Assembly (NCBI GenBank): GCA_041918175.1
Contig: JAYRWE010000059.1
Location: 55,674 to 119,673 of the forward strand
From: JABWAN01 sp041918175
Lineage (GTDB): Bacteria; Zhuqueibacterota; Zhuqueibacteria; Zhuqueibacterales; Zhuqueibacteraceae
Length of the DNA stretch: 64,000 nt
Direction of reading: 5' to 3'
The notes below the pieces were generated by a model that did not search any database, was not told where the DNA came from, and saw nothing but the letters and a program-made list of their open reading frames with translations. The position numbers were made by a program, and so were the translations under genes. Shown here in pieces: positions 36,315-44,514 of this stretch (positions are counted from its first letter, which is position 1; each line of letters opens with the position of its first letter).

Positions 36315-36435
36315 GGCCAACACTTAGGATTTTATGCGTGGTTGAGGGAAGACGAACCTTGTTGAAGCAACCACCTTTAAACCTACCACGCTTTCGTTAC
36401 AAACACACCCAACCACGCACAAAATCGTGTTGAAC
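36315..36435 (-). other. attC-like imperfect palindrome, site A
   Basis: On the minus strand it begins GTTCAACACGATTTTGTGCG, which fits the RYYYAAC core, and ends with GTGTTGGCC. The arms GATTTTATGCGTGGTTG (36328-36344) and CAACCACGCACAAAATC (36410-36426) pair with one mismatch. CAACAC and GTGTTG extend the stem beyond a four-base bulge, and the middle is unpaired. It lies 28 bases after the stop of the integrase remnant. The length of 121 bases is within the attC range. Confidence 0.5.
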
Positions 36436-36463
36436 GAATCCGCTATGGGTATTCTATCTCTGC

Positions 36464-36655
36464 TCAGGGGCTCAAATGGCTTTGATTTGGGGGCAATCCG
36501 CCATTTTTGTTTACATGGTTGTAGATCATCGTGGCATTGATAACCTTATAGCCAAGCAATTCCTGAGTCGCGCGAATTACGTGCTCCACTAACGAAGGTG
36601 AGTTCAGAGACGGTAGCGTGAGGTTCAAAATCCGAAGCATCGTTCCCTCGTGCAA
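36464..36655 (-). pseudogene. C-terminal remnant of an integron-integrase-like tyrosine recombinase
   Basis: The frame ends with IRATQELLGYKVINATMIY then NHVNKNGGL. This corresponds position by position to the IntI C-terminus IRTVQELLGHKDVSTTMIY then THVLNKGGL, including the catalytic Tyr. Just upstream, SLNSPSLVEH stands where HSFATHLLEHG is expected, and the HxxR box is lost. Further upstream the frame is broken, and only scattered look-alikes (PASELF, PLHEG) remain. The stop lies 28 bases from attC-like site A. It has the same orientation as the genes beyond that site, the reversed arrangement known from Treponema denticola and some Planctomycetes. Confidence 0.65.
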
Positions 36656-36841
36656 CGGTTATAGGGCAAGGAAAGGTTGCGCAAGCCGGCGTATCGGTAT
36701 CGGAAAGAGCTCGGAGGCGGGCGTCGACTTGCGGCGAATAAATGCAGAAAATTTTTTCGAATGTCAAGCACGAAAATCGCGAACGTCATTTATGCGAAAC
36801 GATTTCCGGCAAAACTATTTTGAAAGTCGTTTTGCAATTTC

Positions 36842-37699
36842 TCAAACCACACCGCACGTTTGCAGCAAGCGCAGTGCATTCTCATACAAGATAGCGTTTT
36901 GCGTTTCTACGTTTAGCGGCAGCGCGCGAAAGTCATCAATGTTCTTGCGCAAGTCCATCACGCCGGGGCTGGGCCAGTCCGTGCCCCACAGCGTTTTGCT
37001 CGCAATCTCTTCGAGGCGCGGCAGATACTCCAAAAGCTTTTTGGGCGGAATGCCGGAGATGTCGATGTGAATATTTTTGTGGCGACGGAGCAGAAAGAAC
37101 GTCGTCTCCGTGTGCAGGGGCCGTCCCGCGTGCGCGATGATGATTTTGAGATTGGGAAAATCCACGGCCACGTCGTCAATGGGCATCGTGTCCGCGAACA
37201 CATTGCGCGCGCCGGGAAAGATGCTCGTGCCGCCATGAAACATAATGAGCATGTTCTCCGCCTCGGCGCGGCGATAGAGCGCTTCTTGCGCGGCATTGCC
37301 ATAGCGATACGCATTCGCAGCAATGTTCTGATGCGGCGGATGAATTTTCAAACAGCGAATGCCGAGCGCGAGCAAGCGCGTCATCTCCGCGTCCACGTCG
37401 TCACAAAAGCGCGGATGCACGCCGCCGAAAGCAATGAGCCGCTGCGGCGCGGCTTTGCAATACGCCGCGATGAAATCATTTGTGGCCGCCGTGAAACCCA
37501 TGAGATCGGGACTCGGATAATTGATCAAGCCCACGCGCTCCACTTCATTGGCGTCGAGAAATTTTAGAAACGCGTGCGGCGAGGCGATGTACTGCTCGAT
37601 GGCTGCGAGATCTTTGCGGCCCGCAATCATCTTCTCGCGCACGCCGGGTTTGAGTTGTTCCCACGGTTGAATGTGAACGTGAATGTCAATGATGGGCAT
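36842..37699 (-). CDS. Amidohydrolase-family metal-dependent hydrolase
   Basis: The 285-residue TIM-barrel protein starts MPIIDIHVHIQPWEQL with the HxH metal pair. It continues with GVHPRF, LKIHPPHQNIAANA, MFHGGTSIF, IIIAHAGRPLHTE and WGTDWPSPG (the Asp ligand). This is the pattern of the amidohydrolase-2 group that includes decarboxylases such as ACMSD-like enzymes. The substrate cannot be assigned. A cold-shock gene follows 250 bases before it on the same strand. There is no Shine-Dalgarno sequence of note. Confidence 0.88.
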   Translation of the reverse strand: MPIIDIHVHIQPWEQLKPGVREKMIAGRKDLAAIEQYIASPHAFLKFLDANEVERVGLINYPSPDLMGFTAATNDFIAAYCKAAPQRLIAFGGVHPRFCDDVDAEMTRLLALGIRCLKIHPPHQNIAANAYRYGNAAQEALYRRAEAENMLIMFHGGTSIFPGARNVFADTMPIDDVAVDFPNLKIIIAHAGRPLHTETTFFLLRRHKNIHIDISGIPPKKLLEYLPRLEEIASKTLWGTDWPSPGVMDLRKNIDDFRALPLNVETQNAILYENALRLLQTCGVV

Positions 37700-37738
37700 G
37701 TTAGCGCTTTCGGTTGGAAGTGAGACTTTGATGAGCGT

Positions 37739-37948
37739 TTACTTTTTCAACACACGCACCCGCACGGCGCGATCGCCTTTCATTTCGCGCACGATATCGA
37801 AGCCGACTCTTTGCCCCGGCGATAAGCGCTTCGGCTGCACCGTGGCGTCGAGGTCGTTGATGTGTACGAAGAGATCTTCATCGTCATCGGTTTGAATGAA
37901 GCCAAAATTTTTGCTCACGTCCCACTTCTTCACAGTTCCGTATTGCAT
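37739..37948 (-). CDS. Cold-shock domain protein
   Basis: The 69-residue protein has RNP1-like KNFGFIQTD and RNP2-like LFVHINDL in a single OB fold that binds single-stranded RNA or DNA. CAGGAG precedes the ATG. It differs from the second cold-shock protein of the window (50300-50500) in the DVSKNFGFIQ loop and in a basic end (RVRVLKK). It lies upstream of the amidohydrolase gene on the same strand and could be co-transcribed with it. Confidence 0.9.
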   Translation of the reverse strand: MQYGTVKKWDVSKNFGFIQTDDDEDLFVHINDLDATVQPKRLSPGQRVGFDIVREMKGDRAVRVRVLKK

Positions 37949-37998
37949 GGTGTGCTCCTGGTTATGCGATTTAGATTTTCAAATACAGAATAAAATTC

Positions 37999-38095
37999 TG
38001 AAAGTTTTTCTCGGCGACACTCGGTGGCTTCGGCGCATTTCGGTGGAAAAACTTTGCCGCCGAGTGGCTCCGAAGTCGCCGAGTTTCGCCGAATA
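37999..38095. repeat. Palindromic repeat, CGGCGA family, copy 1
   Basis: TCGGCGACACTCGGTGGCTT and a GCGCATTTCGGTGG continuation are the imperfect inverse of GCCGCCGAGTGGCTCCGAAG and TCGCCGAGTTTCGCCGAA. A diverged copy is at 41757-41845. Confidence 0.65.
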
Positions 38096-38107
38096 GTGCG
38101 TGCAGCG

Positions 38108-38872
38108 TTATTGTTCTCTGCCGGCGAGAATCACGTGCGGCACCTTCTCCAAATTCCAATCAATGACCAGCCCCTGTCCCGTGCGCACGGCATGTTCGCG
38201 CGAATATAATTTTTCCACCAAATACAAAGCCGGCTCATAACTCGCCGCGCCGCCGACAGAGGTGATGAATTTTCCATCGACGACGAAGTTCGCGTCGAAG
38301 CGCACGTTGATTTGCGGAAAGCGCTTCGCAAACTCTGCGCGGTCACCGGGAAATGTAGTCGCCGTGCGGCCGTTGAGCGCGCCGGTGGCTGCGAGCGGAA
38401 ACGCGCCGTCGCACAAAGTGATGACATACTCCGCGCGCGCCACCGCGGTTTTGAGCCAATGTATGAACGCCGTGTTTTCCAAATCCGAAGACATGCTCGT
38501 TTCCGTGCTTGGCAGCAAGAGAATATCGATGCGGGGCGCATTCGCAAAGGCGTAATCGGGCGTAATGCGAATGCCCTCGGAGGTGAGAAACGGCTTGCCG
38601 TCGGGCGTGACGATGAAGCAGCGGATGTAGTCGCTCGAATCGCGATAGATCGAATGCTGCAACACGTCGAACGGCGCCATCAATTCGGAGTTATAAACTT
38701 TTTCCACGCAGACAAACCCGGCATGGCGCACGCGCGGCGACGCGGCATTGCGCTTCATGCTCTCTTGCGCGCATATCGGCAATGCGGAGCACAGCACGAG
38801 CACCAAAATCGTCGGGCGGACATAACGCTCAAATCTGCGGATTGCTTTACCACTGAACGAATGAAGGGACAT
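38108..38872 (-). CDS. Secreted DJ-1/PfpI-family protein
   Basis: ATG 38872 is preferred because AAAGGAA precedes it. The 254-residue protein then opens with a basic n-region and the export signal RPTILVLVLCSALPICA. The DJ-1/PfpI core follows (YNSELMAPFDVLQHSIYRD). The nucleophile elbow is ITLCDGAFPLAATGALNGR, whose Cys is the conserved reactive residue, and GGAASYEPALYLVEKLYS lies near the end. This branch resembles the N-terminal part of AraC-like GATase1 regulators, but without a DNA-binding domain. Export of a DJ-1 fold is uncommon. Its activity is unknown. Confidence 0.85.
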   Translation of the reverse strand: MSLHSFSGKAIRRFERYVRPTILVLVLCSALPICAQESMKRNAASPRVRHAGFVCVEKVYNSELMAPFDVLQHSIYRDSSDYIRCFIVTPDGKPFLTSEGIRITPDYAFANAPRIDILLLPSTETSMSSDLENTAFIHWLKTAVARAEYVITLCDGAFPLAATGALNGRTATTFPGDRAEFAKRFPQINVRFDANFVVDGKFITSVGGAASYEPALYLVEKLYSREHAVRTGQGLVIDWNLEKVPHVILAGREQ

Positions 38873-38939
38873 GAGATTCCTTTTACGCAAAGAGCTTTTG
38901 CTACCTGAATTTTGCACCCGTGCTGCCGCCAAGCTCCGC

Positions 38940-38957
38940 CTGATGCTTCAGCATCAG
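38940..38957. repeat. Short hairpin CTGATGC-TTCA-GCATCAG
   Basis: A seven-base perfect stem with a TTCA loop lies between the divergent DJ-1 and nuclease genes. It may be a remnant of a palindromic repeat. Confidence 0.45.
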
Positions 38958-39042
38958 ACGGCTTGCGTTTCGCAACGCTGATGGGTACTTTGATTTGTCA
39001 TGCAACACAGAATCATTCCTCCCAAATCACAAGGAGTCTGCC

Positions 39043-39402
39043 ATGAAGCACAACCTGTATCACTATCGCGCGCACGTGGTCGAAGTTTATGACGGCGACA
39101 CCTGCACGGTTGACATCGACTTGGGGCTGTTTACTTGGCTCAAAACACAAAAGGTGCGGCTGCATCGCATCAACGCGCCGGAAATGCGCGGCCCGGAAAA
39201 AGAAGCGGGCACAAAGGCGCGGGATTATTTGCGCGCGTTGATTCTAGACCAAAAGATCATCATGGAAACGGTCAAAGACAACACCGAAAAATACGGGCGC
39301 TACCTCGGAGAACTTTGGATTGAGCGCGAAGGCCAATGGGTGAATGTGAACGATTTGATGGTGCAAAACGGGCACGCGGTTTATAAAAATTATAACGAGT
39401 GA
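39043..39402 (+). CDS. Thermonuclease-family (SNase-like) protein
   Basis: AAGGAG directs the start at ATG 39043. The 119-residue OB-fold nuclease shows HVVEVYDGDTCTVDIDLG, with the Asp of the metal site. RLHRINAPEMRGPEKEAG follows, with the Arg and Glu equivalents of staphylococcal nuclease Arg35 and Glu43, and KYGRYLGELWI contains the second Arg. No signal peptide is seen, so it may act in the cytosol, unlike secreted nucleases. It is a single gene. Confidence 0.88.
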   Translation: MKHNLYHYRAHVVEVYDGDTCTVDIDLGLFTWLKTQKVRLHRINAPEMRGPEKEAGTKARDYLRALILDQKIIMETVKDNTEKYGRYLGELWIEREGQWVNVNDLMVQNGHAVYKNYNE

Positions 39403-39459
39403 GGCTGCAAAATCACGAGCGCTATTTCTCCGTGATGCAACAGATCCTGCAAACCCGCC

Positions 39460-39726
39460 TCAACCAAAACGTAGCTTCGCCCGTGCGCGTGCTTTTGCCG
39501 CTTCCTGCTCGCGATCCTTCGGCGCCGCGGTCGTCACCAAAGATGACAACAACTCCTTCGAAATTTGCGTCACCTGCGCCACGGCCTCTGCAAACGCCGC
39601 TTCGTTTATTGACGAGGGTTTATTCAGCCCCGAAATTTTGCGCACATACTGCAATGCCGCCGCGCGTACTTCCTCGTCCGTTGCCGGCGGCGCAAAATTG
39701 TAAAGCGTTCTGATGTTGCGACACAT
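39460..39726 (-). CDS. DUF2277 family protein
   Basis: MCRNIRTLYNFAPPATDEEV and the following RAAALQYVRKISGLNKPS match the highly conserved DUF2277 family, whose members are small, about 90 residues, and of unknown function. AAGGAG precedes the ATG. The C-terminus is basic and alanine-rich. It lies 230 bases downstream of purE on the same strand, with a dispersed repeat (39845-39942) between, so co-transcription is uncertain. Confidence 0.85.
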   Translation of the reverse strand: MCRNIRTLYNFAPPATDEEVRAAALQYVRKISGLNKPSSINEAAFAEAVAQVTQISKELLSSLVTTAAPKDREQEAAKARARAKLRFG

Positions 39727-39844
39727 TGCGGCACTCCTTCGGTTTCAAGTCGCAGCCAATAAAACTCAGAAATTTTCTGAAAGCCGGGCGCAAGGCGCAA
39801 ACGCAATCACGCCGGCGTGCTCGTTCGAAGCTTTTGCTTTTGTT

Positions 39845-39942
39845 TTGTCGCTGCTGCACCGAGGTGTCTTCTCCGCTTGTTTACCGCGGTGGCCTCTTCG
39901 CGCGAGGTGACTTCAGAGCAAAGGCATCCTGCCGCTGAACGC
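39845..39942 (+). repeat. Dispersed 100-base repeat, copy 1
   Basis: TTGTCGCTGCTGCACCGAGG through GGCATCCTGCCGCTGAACGC is about 80 percent identical by eye to the reverse strand of 58206-58305, with indels of two or three bases near the middle. Confidence 0.85.
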
Positions 39943-39958
39943 GGTGCGCCTCCGCAAG

Positions 39959-40456
39959 CTATTGCGCTGCACGTGCAAGCTGCGCGGCTTTCTCCAAAAC
40001 CATCTGCTCCAATTGCGCTTTATAATTCTTCACCCGCGCACGCACTTCCGGAAATTTCACGCCCAACATTTGCGCCGCGAGTATGCCCGCATTCTTCGCG
40101 TTGTTGATCGCCACCGTCGCCACCGGCACACCGCCCGGCATCTGCACAATCGAAAGCAAAGAATCCATTCCCTCCAAAGAAGAAGTTTTCACCGGCACGC
40201 CAATTACCGGCAGCGGCGTGAGCGCGGCCACCATGCCCGGCAAATGCGCGGCTCCGCCCGCACCCGCAATGATCACTTCGAGCCCGCGCGCCTCCGCGCT
40301 CCGCGCATATTCAAACATGCGCTGCGGCGTGCGATGCGCCGATACAATCGTCAACTCAAACGGCACCTCGAACTCGCGCAAAATCTCCGCGGCTTGCTGC
40401 AGCACCGGCAGATCCGAGTCGCTGCCCATAATAATGCCCACGAGTGGTTGCTTCAT
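39959..40456 (-). CDS. purE: N5-carboxyaminoimidazole ribonucleotide mutase
   Basis: PurE moves the carboxylate of N5-CAIR to give CAIR in purine synthesis. The 165-residue class I protein has GIIMGSDSDLPVLQQA, the SAHRTPQRM loop with the catalytic His, AGAGGAAHLPGMVAA and the end motif AINNAKNAGILAAQML. Its ATG overlaps the purK stop by four bases (ATGA). The order is purK then purE in transcription, the reverse of E. coli purEK. Confidence 0.95.
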   Translation of the reverse strand: MKQPLVGIIMGSDSDLPVLQQAAEILREFEVPFELTIVSAHRTPQRMFEYARSAEARGLEVIIAGAGGAAHLPGMVAALTPLPVIGVPVKTSSLEGMDSLLSIVQMPGGVPVATVAINNAKNAGILAAQMLGVKFPEVRARVKNYKAQLEQMVLEKAAQLARAAQ

Positions 40457-41640
40457 AGTTTCGTCTCCGCTTCAATGCGCAACAACGTTTTTGCGTACTG
40501 TGCTTTCGCCAACACCTCAGCAATGCTCTCTCCGATAATCGTCACGTGCCCCATCTTGCGCAGCGGGCGCGTCTCGGCTTTGCCATATAAATGAAACGAC
40601 AAGCCGGGAAGCGCCAAAGCTTCGTGCAAACCAACCACAAGCGGCCGGCCCGCAAAACCCGGCTCGCCGAGCAAGTTCAGCATCGCGGCAGGCCGGAGCA
40701 AACGCGCATCTCCGAGCGGGAGTCCCATAATCGCGCGCAGGTGTTGCTCGTATTGGCTCGTCACACACGCCTCAATCGTATAATGCCCGGAGTTGTGCGG
40801 CCGCGGCGCGATTTCATTCACAAACAATTCTTCGCTGTGTGATAAAAACAATTCCACGCCGAACACGCCCACGCCGTGAAACGCTTCCACCGCGGCAATC
40901 GCCAACTCACGCGCGCGTTGTGCAATCTGCGCGGACACGCGCGCCGGCGCGAGCAACAAATCGAGCAAATTGCCGCGCGGATCAAACACCATTTCCACCA
41001 CGGGATAACACGCAACATTGCCCGCTTGATCGCGCGCAACCATCACCGCCAGCTCTTTTTCCAACGCAATCGCGCGCTCAATCGTTGATTCCACGGGCAA
41101 GGCTTGTGCGAAGTCGCTTGCAGTGCGCATGATGACCACGCCGCGACCGTCATAGCCGCCGAAACGCGCTTTCTGCACGAGCGGAAAACCGAAGCGCTCG
41201 AAATCCTCGAGACGCGGACGTTCGACTCTTTCATAAGCCGGAAGCGGAAGACCGTGTCGCGCCAAAACTTCTTTCTGCGCGAGCTTGTCTTGCATGATCT
41301 CGAGCACACGTGGCGCGGGAAAGAGTTTATGCCCCGCGGCATGAAATGTTTTCAACGAGGCCGTATCGATGTGCTCCAGATCATACGTGGTCACTTCGCT
41401 GCGCTCCACCAACGCGCGCAATTTTTCATGATCAGCAAAGCTGCCGAGAATTTGTTCGTCGGCAACTTGCCCGGCGGGCGCATGCGGCGTGGGATCGAGA
41501 ATCGTGACGTGCAATCCCATTTGCTTGGCCTTTTGCGCGAGCATTTTGCCAAGCTGCCCGCCGCCGATAATGCCGAGCCGCGCGAGCGGATATTTAAATG
41601 ACCGAAGCTTGCTGGTATCGTTCACACGAACCCTTTGCAT
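40453..41640 (-). CDS. purK: N5-carboxyaminoimidazole ribonucleotide synthase
   Basis: PurK uses ATP and bicarbonate to carboxylate AIR. The 395-residue ATP-grasp enzyme starts with LGIIGGGQLGKMLAQKAKQM and continues with TYDLEHID. The ATP-grasp core has FPLVQKARFGGYDGRGV and ELAVMVARDQAGNVACYPVV. VNEIAPRPHNSGHYTIEACV follows with the metal and bicarbonate site. The next gene, purE, overlaps its end. The 325-base gap upstream holds a palindromic repeat. Confidence 0.95.
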   Translation of the reverse strand: MQRVRVNDTSKLRSFKYPLARLGIIGGGQLGKMLAQKAKQMGLHVTILDPTPHAPAGQVADEQILGSFADHEKLRALVERSEVTTYDLEHIDTASLKTFHAAGHKLFPAPRVLEIMQDKLAQKEVLARHGLPLPAYERVERPRLEDFERFGFPLVQKARFGGYDGRGVVIMRTASDFAQALPVESTIERAIALEKELAVMVARDQAGNVACYPVVEMVFDPRGNLLDLLLAPARVSAQIAQRARELAIAAVEAFHGVGVFGVELFLSHSEELFVNEIAPRPHNSGHYTIEACVTSQYEQHLRAIMGLPLGDARLLRPAAMLNLLGEPGFAGRPLVVGLHEALALPGLSFHLYGKAETRPLRKMGHVTIIGESIAEVLAKAQYAKTLLRIEAETKL

Positions 41641-41756
41641 GAGGATTGATGTTCAAATCTAAGTTCACGGAAGAACGCGCCAAGAAAAAGATTTCTCGCT
41701 TCAATAGCAAGCACGGTTACATAATCCGAACGAGCCGGAGCGAAACAAGAAAAACG

Positions 41757-41845
41757 CACCCGCCGAAATTCGCCGAAGTCATCAAGTGCCGCTGAAGGAA
41801 AGCTTTTTTCGGTGCAGCTTGGCGGCTTCGGTGTCGCTCCGCGGA
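41757..41845. repeat. Palindromic repeat, CGGCGA family, copy 2
   Basis: CACCCGCCGAAATTCGCCGA and AGTCATCAAGTGC are the imperfect inverse of GGTGCAGCTTGGCGGCTTCG and GTGTCGCTCCGCGG. It shares the ACTTCGGCG motif with the copy at 37999. Confidence 0.55.
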
Positions 41846-41910
41846 AAAGTTGTTGCTTTGTTTGTAACAATCAAAGATCATGCGCGCGGGGAATAATTTC
41901 GGTGCATGGC

Positions 41911-41939
41911 TTGACATCGGCGCGGTTTCTGGGTATCTT
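41911..41939 (+). promoter_or_regulatory. Candidate promoter of the SDR gene
   Basis: TTGACA (41911-41916) and TATCTT (41934-41939) are separated by 17 bases, and the ATG lies 27 bases further on. Confidence 0.55.
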
Positions 41940-41965
41940 TTTCAAAAGAGGAAGGAAGAAAAGCG

Positions 41966-42754
41966 ATGAACAAGAAATGCGCGTCATATTGGGCCGGCAA
42001 AGCTGTGTTGATCACCGGCGCCTCTTCCGGTTTGGGCGCCGCGTTGGTCGAGGCGCTTGCGCCTCTGCGCGTGCAATTGGGTTTGTTGAGCCGCCGCACC
42101 GAAGAGATGCACGCGCTCGCGGAGAAACATAAAAATTCCGGCAGCACGTTTTGGATCAAAGCCTGCGACGTGCGCGATCGTGAAGCCGTGTGCACGGCGG
42201 TGCGCGCGTTTCAACAACACGCGGGCCGCATTGACGCGGCGTGGATCAACAGCGGCATTGGCGGCGATACTTCTTTCGCGCGTTGGTCCTGGGAGAAAGT
42301 CGAGAGCATGATCGATACGAATCTCAAAGGCGCGATTTACACCACGCGGGCGTGCGCGGAAATTATGGCTGCGCAAAAATCCGGGGCGCTCATCGGCATT
42401 TGCTCCGCGTCTTCGATGCGCGGCATTGGCGCGCGCGGTGTTTATAGTTTGACAAAAATCGGCTTTGCCTATTTTCTCGAAAGTCTTGCCGTGGAATTGC
42501 CCGAGTTGCAAGTCACCGTCATCCATCCCGGCTTTGTGGACACGCCGCTCAATCGCGGCAACCCCAATCGCTTTTGGCTCATGTTGCCCGAGCGCGCGGC
42601 GCAACTCATGCTCGCGGCCGTGGCCAAACGCAAATGCGAGTATATCTATCCCTGGCAAATGAAACTGTTGTATCGCCTCGTGCATGCGCTGCCCGCGCGG
42701 CTTTATCGCACGCTCGGAACTAAAGCGCTCGAACTCGGCCGGCCCAAAGGATAA
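41966..42754 (+). CDS. Short-chain dehydrogenase/reductase
   Basis: The 262-residue Rossmann protein has the cofactor loop ITGASSGLGAALVEAL, with the basic LSRR pair after strand 2 that suggests NADPH. It also has NSGIGG, the catalytic Ser in ICSASSMRG and YSLTKIGFAYF, the Tyr-x3-Lys pair. GGAAGGAAG precedes the ATG. It resembles DltE/YqjQ-like classical SDRs that act on unknown carbonyls. The downstream membrane protein starts five bases after the stop, so they form a transcription unit. Confidence 0.9.
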   Translation: MNKKCASYWAGKAVLITGASSGLGAALVEALAPLRVQLGLLSRRTEEMHALAEKHKNSGSTFWIKACDVRDREAVCTAVRAFQQHAGRIDAAWINSGIGGDTSFARWSWEKVESMIDTNLKGAIYTTRACAEIMAAQKSGALIGICSASSMRGIGARGVYSLTKIGFAYFLESLAVELPELQVTVIHPGFVDTPLNRGNPNRFWLMLPERAAQLMLAAVAKRKCEYIYPWQMKLLYRLVHALPARLYRTLGTKALELGRPKG

Positions 42755-42758
42755 TCGC

Positions 42759-44429
42759 GTGCGAGAAAGTTTAGCAATCATTCTTGTGGTGATGGCCGGC
42801 GGCTTTTTGCTCTATGCGCTGCGACTCGTTTGGCTACGCAAATTCGCGACGGAGCCGGAAGAAAATGGAGACGCCGTAGCCGCGCAGCAGACGGAAGTGC
42901 GCAAGCCGCCTCCGCCGCGCATGCAATTAGAAGACTTCGAACGCGTGCCGCCCGCATTTACCGGCGCGTTTCATAGTCCGCTCGCCATGTTGCGCCGCGA
43001 AGTGTGGTGGGCCGTGTGGTATGTGCTCGCCACGCTTGCTCTTGCGACGTTGCTCCTCAAACTTGTCCATCCCCTCGTTTTATTCACCGTCCTGCAAATT
43101 CCCCTGATCGTGTTATGCGGCTACGTTGTTGCGCCTGATCCGAATGTCGCGCGACGTTTGCCGTTTATTTGGAGCCTCACGGCCGTGCTCGCTGCGCTGA
43201 TTTATCTCTTGCCCAAAGTGGAAAGCGCCAGCGGACGCGAAGCGCTCAACAACGCAACGGATTTGCTCGCATGGCTCTTCATTTTTTTTGGCATCTTCGC
43301 CGGCGCGTTGTGGAGCTTGCGCCTCATGGAGGAGCAAAAAGGCAAGCTTGATCATTTGCAAACTTTGGAGCTGCTGGCATTGCTGTGCGCCACCTGGGGC
43401 GCGGTGTTTGAAATAGCCTCGTTGCTGGTTTGGCTGGCGCTCAGTTTATGGAGCAACTTCGCAACGACCTTGCCCACGCTTGCAACGTTGAGTTGGACCG
43501 TGTCTTTCATTAAGCTGGCGCCGGCGTTGCAATTTCTGCCATTGGAAATCGTGTTCATCAGTTTGCTCGTGCTCACGGCGCTACGTATGCGCGACGATCA
43601 TTACGTGCCGCGCTCGCTCAACGAATTCCTACCGATTCGCGAAGACTCCTTCTTCGCGCCGTTCGTCATGGCCGTGCGTATTCCCGTGTGGATCGTGGTG
43701 GTGATCATCGAATTTTCCGCGCATTTCATTGGTCTCGCGCGCGAGGCGGCCACCGATTTCGCGCGCAGATTTTTGGTGCGCCTCGGCTTTATTCTTTTCA
43801 GCTTCGCCCTCGCGCCGTTGCTGCTTTATTTCGGCCATGCGCTCATGCTGCAAGCATTGGATTCCGCCAGTCTATATTTCGTCAGCTTTATGGAAGAGCG
43901 CATTCCCGATCCGACTTTCCTGCAAAGCCTCGGGCAGTTTCTTTTGGTGAATGGCTTTATTCTAGTCGCACTTGTTTGTTATGCGCTCGCGGTGCCGCCG
44001 TTGGCAGCACGCTATCGCCGGGTCCTCGCGCAAAAATTTTCCGAGGCCTCGCGGCAGGAGTTGTTCGTGCAAGGCAAAACCTATGTGCTCGCGCTGGGTC
44101 AAACTTTTTCCTTGCTCGGCGTGTTGCCCTTTGCCATTCCAGTCATCACGTTTCTGCCCGACGGCATTAGCCCCGGCGTATTTTCTCTCTTATATGCCGT
44201 GCTGGTGATCGTCGCTTTCGCGTGGTATGTCGGTTCCAAAGATGAGGAAGATGAGGATGAGGAAGAAGAAGTTGATGATGAAGATGAGAGGCTCGCTTCG
44301 GAAGAAGCGGAAAACTTAACGGACCAGGATAGTGAGCCACAGAACTCTGCTCAGTCGCCCACTGCGGAGAATCCTTCAGCGACACCTCCAGCCGTACTAG
44401 CAGAGGAATTACCCGCGGAAAAAAGCTGA
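42759..44429 (+). CDS. Polytopic membrane protein of unknown function
   Basis: GTG 42759 follows AAAGGA and gives a protein of 556 residues. It has a short N-terminal helix (AIILVVMAGGFLLYALRLVW) and then about nine more hydrophobic segments. Examples are WYVLATLALATLLL, PLIVLCGYVVA, LLAWLFIFFGIFAGALWSL, LALLCATWGAVFEIASLL, FLLVNGFILVALVCYALAV and LLYAVLVIVAFAWY. It ends in a strongly acidic tail (DEEDEDEEEEVDDEDE, then further Glu/Ser). I do not recognise the family. An inverted repeat GCTGAAA/TTTCAGC overlaps the stop region. Coupling with the SDR gene is its only context. Confidence 0.75.
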   Translation: MRESLAIILVVMAGGFLLYALRLVWLRKFATEPEENGDAVAAQQTEVRKPPPPRMQLEDFERVPPAFTGAFHSPLAMLRREVWWAVWYVLATLALATLLLKLVHPLVLFTVLQIPLIVLCGYVVAPDPNVARRLPFIWSLTAVLAALIYLLPKVESASGREALNNATDLLAWLFIFFGIFAGALWSLRLMEEQKGKLDHLQTLELLALLCATWGAVFEIASLLVWLALSLWSNFATTLPTLATLSWTVSFIKLAPALQFLPLEIVFISLLVLTALRMRDDHYVPRSLNEFLPIREDSFFAPFVMAVRIPVWIVVVIIEFSAHFIGLAREAATDFARRFLVRLGFILFSFALAPLLLYFGHALMLQALDSASLYFVSFMEERIPDPTFLQSLGQFLLVNGFILVALVCYALAVPPLAARYRRVLAQKFSEASRQELFVQGKTYVLALGQTFSLLGVLPFAIPVITFLPDGISPGVFSLLYAVLVIVAFAWYVGSKDEEDEDEEEEVDDEDERLASEEAENLTDQDSEPQNSAQSPTAENPSATPPAVLAEELPAEKS

Positions 44430-44514
44430 AATCATTCTTGCTTTTTCAGCAAAATCCTTCTAAAGTTCCCAGTTCAACTTTTCCCACGCGATACAATTTC
44501 ATTTTAGGACTACC

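Larger units (their letters stand above)
35941..36463. other. Gene-free stretch inside the integron-like region
   Basis: The stretch holds the leader of the exported-protein gene, a CGCAAAG palindrome (36127-36172) and attC-like site A (36315-36435). TAACACA (36083-36089) and TGTGTTA (36197-36203) are a weak inverted pair around the palindrome. I find no reading frame with a start signal. Confidence 0.5.
41641..41965. other. Divergent intergenic region between purK and SDR
   Basis: It contains a palindromic repeat (41757-41845) and a promoter-like pair reading toward the SDR gene (41911-41939). No reading frame with a start signal is seen. Confidence 0.5.

Noticed and set aside
39713..40107. 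Small plus-strand frames across the dispersed repeat
   Set aside because: Similar peptides appear at 58135-58365 only because the nucleotide repeat is shared. No frame has a start signal.
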